Below the pieces are notes generated by a model that was not told the DNA's origin, searched no databases, and saw only the letters and a list, made by a program, of their open reading frames with translations. A stretch of 17,247 nucleotides of DNA, taken from contig JAEYQQ010000174.1 in NCBI GenBank assembly GCA_023409955.1, forward strand, positions 1-17,247, written 5' to 3'. How positions within the stretch are numbered: position 1 is the stretch's first letter; each line of letters begins with the position of its first letter. This document shows, in pieces, positions 14,230 through 17,247 of the stretch. Both the position numbers and the translations under genes were made by a program. This stretch comes from Bacillota bacterium. GTDB taxonomy: Bacteria; Bacillota; Clostridia; Christensenellales; Aristaeellaceae.

Positions 14230-14461
14230 ATGCCAAGAGAATATTCTCCGCTTCGGATTTACGGATGGAGAGCTCATACCCCCGCAGATTTACTTCAATG
14301 GGGTCGCCAAGCGGTGCCACTTTTCGAATGAGCAGTTCGGTTCCCTTGGTGATGCCCATATCCATAATACGGCGCTTTAAAGCACCTTCGCCAGTAAGTT
14401 TTTGAACGGTAACCGTTTCCCCAATGCGGGCATCCTTGAGCGTACGGGGTTTAGCCTCCAT
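14228..14461 (-). CDS. feoA: Ferrous iron transport protein A (second copy in operon)
   Basis: A 77-residue SH3-like cytoplasmic protein that assists FeoB. Landmarks are LKDARIGETVTVQKL at the start, LKRRIMDMGITKGTEL in the middle and the PIEVNLRGYELSIRKSEAENI C-terminal strand pair, the standard FeoA pattern. ATG 14461 follows AAGGAGG with a six-base gap. It lies 11 bases after the stop of another feoA-like gene and 65 bases before feoB. It keeps the longer, classical FeoA form, whereas the preceding copy is more diverged. Confidence 0.94.
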   Translation of the reverse strand: MEAKPRTLKDARIGETVTVQKLTGEGALKRRIMDMGITKGTELLIRKVAPLGDPIEVNLRGYELSIRKSEAENILLA

Positions 14462-14472
14462 GGAAAGCCTCC

Positions 14473-14685
14473 TTATGCCACGTGAATTTTATTGGCCATG
14501 GCTTTACTGATAGCCACCCTGGTATCTTTGACATTAACGATTAAATTACCGGCGATTTCGGTAACGATGGTAACAGTGGCGCCGGTTACAAAGCCCAAGC
14601 TTTCCAGAAAACGCCTTGTTTCATCCTTTCCATGTACCTGGCTGATGGAAATAGGTATGCCGGCATTTGCCATGGTCAAAGGCAT
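14473..14685 (-). CDS. feoA: FeoA-domain protein (first gene of feo operon)
   Basis: A 70-residue FeoA-domain protein. Residues 17-40 (QVHGKDETRRFLESLGFVTGATVTI) and the NLIVNVKDTRVAISKAMANKIHV end fit the SH3-like FeoA fold. ATG 14685 is set by AAGGAGG eight bases upstream; an in-frame ATG at 14757 has no such site and the added residues are not FeoA-like. It is the first gene after the feo promoter, with a leader of about 115 bases. Firmicutes often carry two feoA genes before feoB; whether the two proteins have separate tasks is unknown. Confidence 0.9.
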   Translation of the reverse strand: MPLTMANAGIPISISQVHGKDETRRFLESLGFVTGATVTIVTEIAGNLIVNVKDTRVAISKAMANKIHVA

Positions 14686-14708
14686 AGACGCTTCCTCCTT
14701 GTGATGAC

Positions 14709-14744
14709 CCTGTTTTGATGATCGCCCTGGCCGGGCCAAACAGG
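14709..14744 (-). promoter_or_regulatory. Hairpin in the feo leader
   Basis: CCTGTTT (14709-14715) pairs with AAACAGG (14738-14744), with a GC-rich interior containing GGCCCGGCC. It sits in the untranslated leader 23 bases before the first feoA start, close to but not covering the ribosome site. There is no T-tract, so it is not a terminator; a role in stability or translation is possible. Confidence 0.4.
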
Positions 14745-14777
14745 TTACTGCTTTCATTGTTGGAAGTGCGGTTATGT

Positions 14778-14793
14778 GTTAGGATACGCTAAC
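14778..14793. promoter_or_regulatory. Operator-like inverted repeat just downstream of the feo transcription start
   Basis: GTTAGGATACGCTAAC has the same arms and spacing (GTTAG, six bases, CTAAC) as the palindrome before feoB at 14185-14200. It lies about ten bases inside the predicted feo transcript, a usual place for a repressor to block RNA polymerase. Confidence 0.65.
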
Positions 14794-14807
14794 CTTTTTC
14801 CGCATTC

Positions 14808-14838
14808 TTAGTTTACTACGGCTAACTATATGTGTCAA
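14808..14838 (-). promoter_or_regulatory. Promoter of the feo operon with overlapping degenerate operator
   Basis: On the minus strand TTGACA (14833-14838) and TAAACT (14810-14815) are 17 bases apart. A third, degenerate copy of the feo operator (GTTTACTACGGCTAAC, 14811-14826) overlaps the -10 box and spacer, and TAGTT (14809-14813) and AACTA (14824-14828) form an outer inverted repeat. This layout fits repression when iron is plentiful. Confidence 0.72.
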
Positions 14839-14960
14839 TACACCAATTGATTATTTTTTCACTTATTTATATGATATGCGAGCAATTCATAATAAAAGAG
14901 AAAACATGGCGTAGATATGAAGGGTTTATACTGCTATATGATGGAGTGCATTTGAAAAAT

Positions 14961-15001
14961 GATACAAAAGAAGCACGGCCATTGCATTACTGACCGTGCT
15001 T
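14961..15001 (-). terminator. Terminator after pyruvate kinase
   Basis: On the minus strand AAGCACGGTCA (14991-15001) pairs with TGGCCGTGCTT (14971-14981) including one T-G wobble that is only stable in that orientation, followed by CTTTTG. The stem starts ten bases after the pyk stop. The 120 bases between it and the feo promoter hold nothing recognisable. Confidence 0.85.
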
Positions 15002-15010
15002 ATAGATGGA

Positions 15011-16777
15011 TTATTTCATTTTCTCAGGGTCACAGCTAACTACCCCGCGTATGGCGTCCAGCGTAACAACAGCGCCGCTTTTTAATATTTTGGTAGCTTC
15101 CTTTGCGCCGATGATCACCGGGATATCCAGGCTCATGCCCGCAACGGCACCATGGCCGCTTATGCCGTCTTCCTCCAAGATCAGACCGCTGGATTTGCGA
15201 ACCAACGGCAAAAGGGCATTGCTGGTTTGGGAAATGACCAGTATGTCTCCCTCCTGAAAGGTATCAAAGGCTTCCCTTTCACTTGAGCAGACACACAGCT
15301 TGGCACAGGAAGTGCGGCTGGTAACGCCACGGCCTGTGACCAGTATATGCCCTACAACCTGAATCTTCATTAGATTGGTAGTGCCGGAAACGCCAAGGGG
15401 AATACCAGTGGTGATGACCACCAGTTCTCCGGCTTGCAGATGCCCGGCTTTTTCTCCGGCCTCCACAGCGTGCTCAATCAGCTCGTCTGAATTACTTTCT
15501 TCCCCCAATAAAAGTGGGGTTACGCCCCAGGAAAGGTTCAGCTGCCGATAAACAGAGGAAGAGGTGGTACAGCCTAAAATGGGACAATTGGGCCTGTATT
15601 TGGAGATCATGCGGGCAGTACGCCCGGATTTTGTTACAGTTATGATGGCAGCAGCTTGCAAATCGTGGGCAGAGGTGCAGGTGGCATGGGAGATGGCGTT
15701 AGTGATATCAGGCATTTCCTGTAATACCCGTTCTTTAAAGCGTTTGATATAATTAATGTCGGCTTCTGCCCGCAAGGCGATTCGTGCCATGGTCCTGACG
15801 GATTCCACAGGGTATAAGCCTGCGGCTGTTTCACCGGAAAGCATGATAGCGCTTGTACCGTCGTAGATGGCGTTGGCTACGTCAGTGGCTTCGGCCCTGG
15901 TTGGGCGCGGATTTTTAATCATGGAATCTAGCATCTGTGTGGCTGTGATTACTTGCTTCCCGGCGGAATACACCTTTCGGATAATCATCTTTTGCAGAAC
16001 GGGCACTTCCTCCAAGGGGATTTCTACACCCATATCACCTCGGGCTACCATAATGCCGTCAGCTACTGCAATGATCTCATCAATATTTTGAACACCCTGC
16101 ATGTTTTCGATCTTGGCGATGATGTTCATGGTGGTGCAGCCTTGCTGCCTGAATACTTCACGGATATCCAAGATATCCTGAGCACACCGGGTAAAGGAAG
16201 CGGCGACAAAATCAAAGCCGTGCTCTATGCCAAAAAGAATATCCTCCCGGTCCTTCTTACTTAAAAAGGGCATGGATAAAGAAATGTTCGGAACATTTAC
16301 GCCTTTTTTATTGGAGATGTTACCGCCGTTTACTACCCGGCAGCGAATTTCATCATCAGTTACATCAAGTACCGTCATTTCCACCAAGCCGTCATCAATC
16401 AGGATGGTGCTTCCTTGGGATACATCCTTGGGCAGATTCTTGTAGGTGATGGAAACATGATGTTCATCGCCAAGCTCGTCTCTTGTAGTTAGGGTGAACT
16501 CCTGGCCGGCTTTTAGGGTAACTTTGTCTGATGCAAAATCACCTAGCCGAATTTCCGGACCCTTTGTATCCAGCAAAGCAGCAATGGGCATGTCCAGTTC
16601 TTCTCTAAGTGCCTTTAGCTGTTCAAATCGTTTTAGATGATTTTCATGGGTATCATGGGAAAAATTGAAACGGGCCACATCCATGCCCGCCAGAATAATA
16701 TTGCGCAGATTATCCCCTGCCACCGCAGCCGGCCCCAGGGTACAGACGATCTTCGTCTTACGCTTTTTTTGAACCAT
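15011..16777 (-). CDS. pyk: Pyruvate kinase with C-terminal PEP-utilising (swivelling) domain
   Basis: Pyruvate kinase converts phosphoenolpyruvate and ADP to pyruvate and ATP, the last step of glycolysis, in the cytoplasm. The 588-residue product starts KTKIVCTLGPA and carries the NFSHDTHENH, DTKGPEIRLG, IAKIENMQGVQNIDEI, VARGDMGVEIP and ATQMLDSMIKNPRPTRAE blocks, the last being the family signature region. The last 100 or so residues are the extra domain common in Bacillus-type enzymes, with SGHGAVAGMSLDIPVIIG containing the histidine of PEP-utilising domains. The second of two close ATGs (16777) is chosen because GGAGGT sits immediately before the first (16783) and seven bases before the second. 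It is a single-gene unit with its own promoter and terminator. Confidence 0.97.
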   Translation of the reverse strand: MVQKKRKTKIVCTLGPAAVAGDNLRNIILAGMDVARFNFSHDTHENHLKRFEQLKALREELDMPIAALLDTKGPEIRLGDFASDKVTLKAGQEFTLTTRDELGDEHHVSITYKNLPKDVSQGSTILIDDGLVEMTVLDVTDDEIRCRVVNGGNISNKKGVNVPNISLSMPFLSKKDREDILFGIEHGFDFVAASFTRCAQDILDIREVFRQQGCTTMNIIAKIENMQGVQNIDEIIAVADGIMVARGDMGVEIPLEEVPVLQKMIIRKVYSAGKQVITATQMLDSMIKNPRPTRAEATDVANAIYDGTSAIMLSGETAAGLYPVESVRTMARIALRAEADINYIKRFKERVLQEMPDITNAISHATCTSAHDLQAAAIITVTKSGRTARMISKYRPNCPILGCTTSSSVYRQLNLSWGVTPLLLGEESNSDELIEHAVEAGEKAGHLQAGELVVITTGIPLGVSGTTNLMKIQVVGHILVTGRGVTSRTSCAKLCVCSSEREAFDTFQEGDILVISQTSNALLPLVRKSSGLILEEDGISGHGAVAGMSLDIPVIIGAKEATKILKSGAVVTLDAIRGVVSCDPEKMK

Positions 16778-16795
16778 ATGCATACCTCCGTCTCC

Positions 16796-16818
16796 GACTG
16801 CCCGGTTTCCGGCCAGTC
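16796..16818 (-). promoter_or_regulatory. Hairpin at the 5' end of the pyk transcript
   Basis: On the minus strand GACTG/CAGTC and CCGG/CCGG pair with a single G-G mismatch and an AAA loop. The predicted transcription start is near 16819, so the hairpin would be the first thing in the mRNA. Such 5' stem-loops can protect a transcript from decay; there is no T-tract. Confidence 0.55.
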
Positions 16819-16825
16819 TACAGTA

Positions 16826-16854
16826 ATTGTATCATATTCGCAAAGCATTGAAAA
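16826..16854 (-). promoter_or_regulatory. Promoter of pyruvate kinase gene
   Basis: On the minus strand TTTTCA (16849-16854) and TACAAT (16826-16831) are 17 bases apart, and TGA before TACAAT makes an extended -10 element. Confidence 0.62.
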
Positions 16855-16957
16855 CTTTGATTTCGATAAACTTTTTCCCTTTGGGGATAAAAATGGAAAG
16901 AATGATGTATAAATATTGTTTCTTATTCTTGATAGATTATTCAGATGGAAGTGTAGA

Positions 16958-17214
16958 TTTCGCCCCTGAGGGAGCGACCAGGGCTATTTGGTTTTCTTGG
17001 GTATTTGGATATTTTCTTGCTTATTAAGAGAAAGAGAAGTTTCGCCCCTGAGGGGGCGACCAGGGCTTTCCGGTCGCCCTGGACCTTCGGATATATTCTT
17101 GCTTTTTATATAGTATCGCCCCTGAGGGGGCGACCAGGGATTTTGGGTTGTCCACAGTTTCGCCCCTGAGGGTAAACTGGGGCTTTTTGGTTGCTCTGGA
17201 CCTTCGAATGCATT
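16958..17214. repeat. Cluster of four direct repeats each built on a GC-rich hairpin
   Basis: Four copies of a unit beginning TTTCGCCCCTGAGGG start at 16958, 17040, 17114 (TATCGCC) and 17158. Copies 2 and 3 contain the perfect hairpin TCGCCCCTGAGGGGGCGA (17042-17059 and 17116-17133); copy 1 has one mismatch; copy 4 has lost that arm but GCCCC (17162-17166) can pair with GGGGC (17179-17183). Copy 2 has a second hairpin, CCAGGGC (17060-17066) with GCCCTGG (17076-17082). After the hairpins, copies 1, 2 and 4 share a T-rich tail ending CTTGC or similar (TGGACCTTCGGATATATTC in copy 2). Spacings of 82, 74 and 44 show copy 3 is shortened. No CDS is credible here. It resembles REP/BIME-type or non-autonomous palindromic repeats. 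Confidence 0.8.
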
Positions 17215-17247
17215 CTCCATATTTTAGGCAATGCATCCACCTTAGCT

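Noticed and set aside
16958..17214. CRISPR array
   Set aside because: Repeat spacings are irregular (82, 74, 44), the spacers themselves resemble each other, and no cas gene is present.
16984..17236. Minus-strand frames of 70-78 codons through the repeat array
   Set aside because: They are translations of the palindromic repeats, Pro/Gly/Ser-rich, without ribosome sites.

Overview
The window looks like chromosomal DNA from a low- to mid-GC Firmicute, most likely a Clostridia member. The grounds are consensus AAGGAGG-type ribosome binding sites, sigma-A promoters, hairpin/T-tract terminators, clostridial-type versions of FeoB, desulfoferrodoxin and pyruvate kinase, and a dnaN-recF pair. No rRNA, tRNA, CRISPR array, insertion sequence or phage gene was seen. 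Species cannot be named from the sequence.

Layout. (a) 1-3332, plus strand: the C-terminal part of glycogen phosphorylase, cut by the window edge, a strong terminator, then an intracellular GH13 alpha-glucan hydrolase with a short C-terminal domain. (b) 3351-4119: a Sir2-type deacylase with its own promoter. (c) 4128-4427: a gene-free stretch whose two ends pair and which holds several helices and a potential pseudoknot; I read it as an unassigned structured RNA of about 300 nt. (d) 4433-6754, minus strand: recF and dnaN, separated by a terminator-like hairpin. (e) 6755-7173: a gene-free stretch with several near-consensus DnaA boxes, a candidate replication origin region, although dnaA is not adjacent. 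(f) 7174-8157, minus: an NYN nuclease-like protein with two OST-HTH/LOTUS-like domains, whose only reasonable start is CTG. (g) 8234-9497: a GntR/UTRA regulator (minus, TTG start) divergent from a Nudix hydrolase (plus). (h) 9546-9917, minus: desulfoferrodoxin. (i) 10072-11442, plus: a cytoplasmic transglutaminase-like protein of unknown role. (j) 11502-14685, minus: a ferrous-iron uptake operon feoA-feoA-feoB-FeoB-associated Cys-rich peptide, with a strong promoter and three related palindromic operator-like sites. (k) 15011-16777, minus: pyruvate kinase with a C-terminal swivelling domain and a hairpin at the very start of its leader. (l) 16958-17247: a cluster of direct repeats, each built around a GC-rich hairpin, running towards the right edge.

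How the genes relate. GlgP and the GH13 enzyme fit intracellular glycogen/maltodextrin breakdown, feeding glycolysis where pyruvate kinase acts. The feo operon and desulfoferrodoxin fit an anaerobe that takes up Fe(II) and removes superoxide with an iron enzyme. DnaN and RecF serve replication and gap repair. The most interesting points are the putative structured RNA next to recF, the shared operator motif of the feo operon, the CTG-initiated NYN-LOTUS gene beside the DnaA boxes, and the palindromic repeat cluster.
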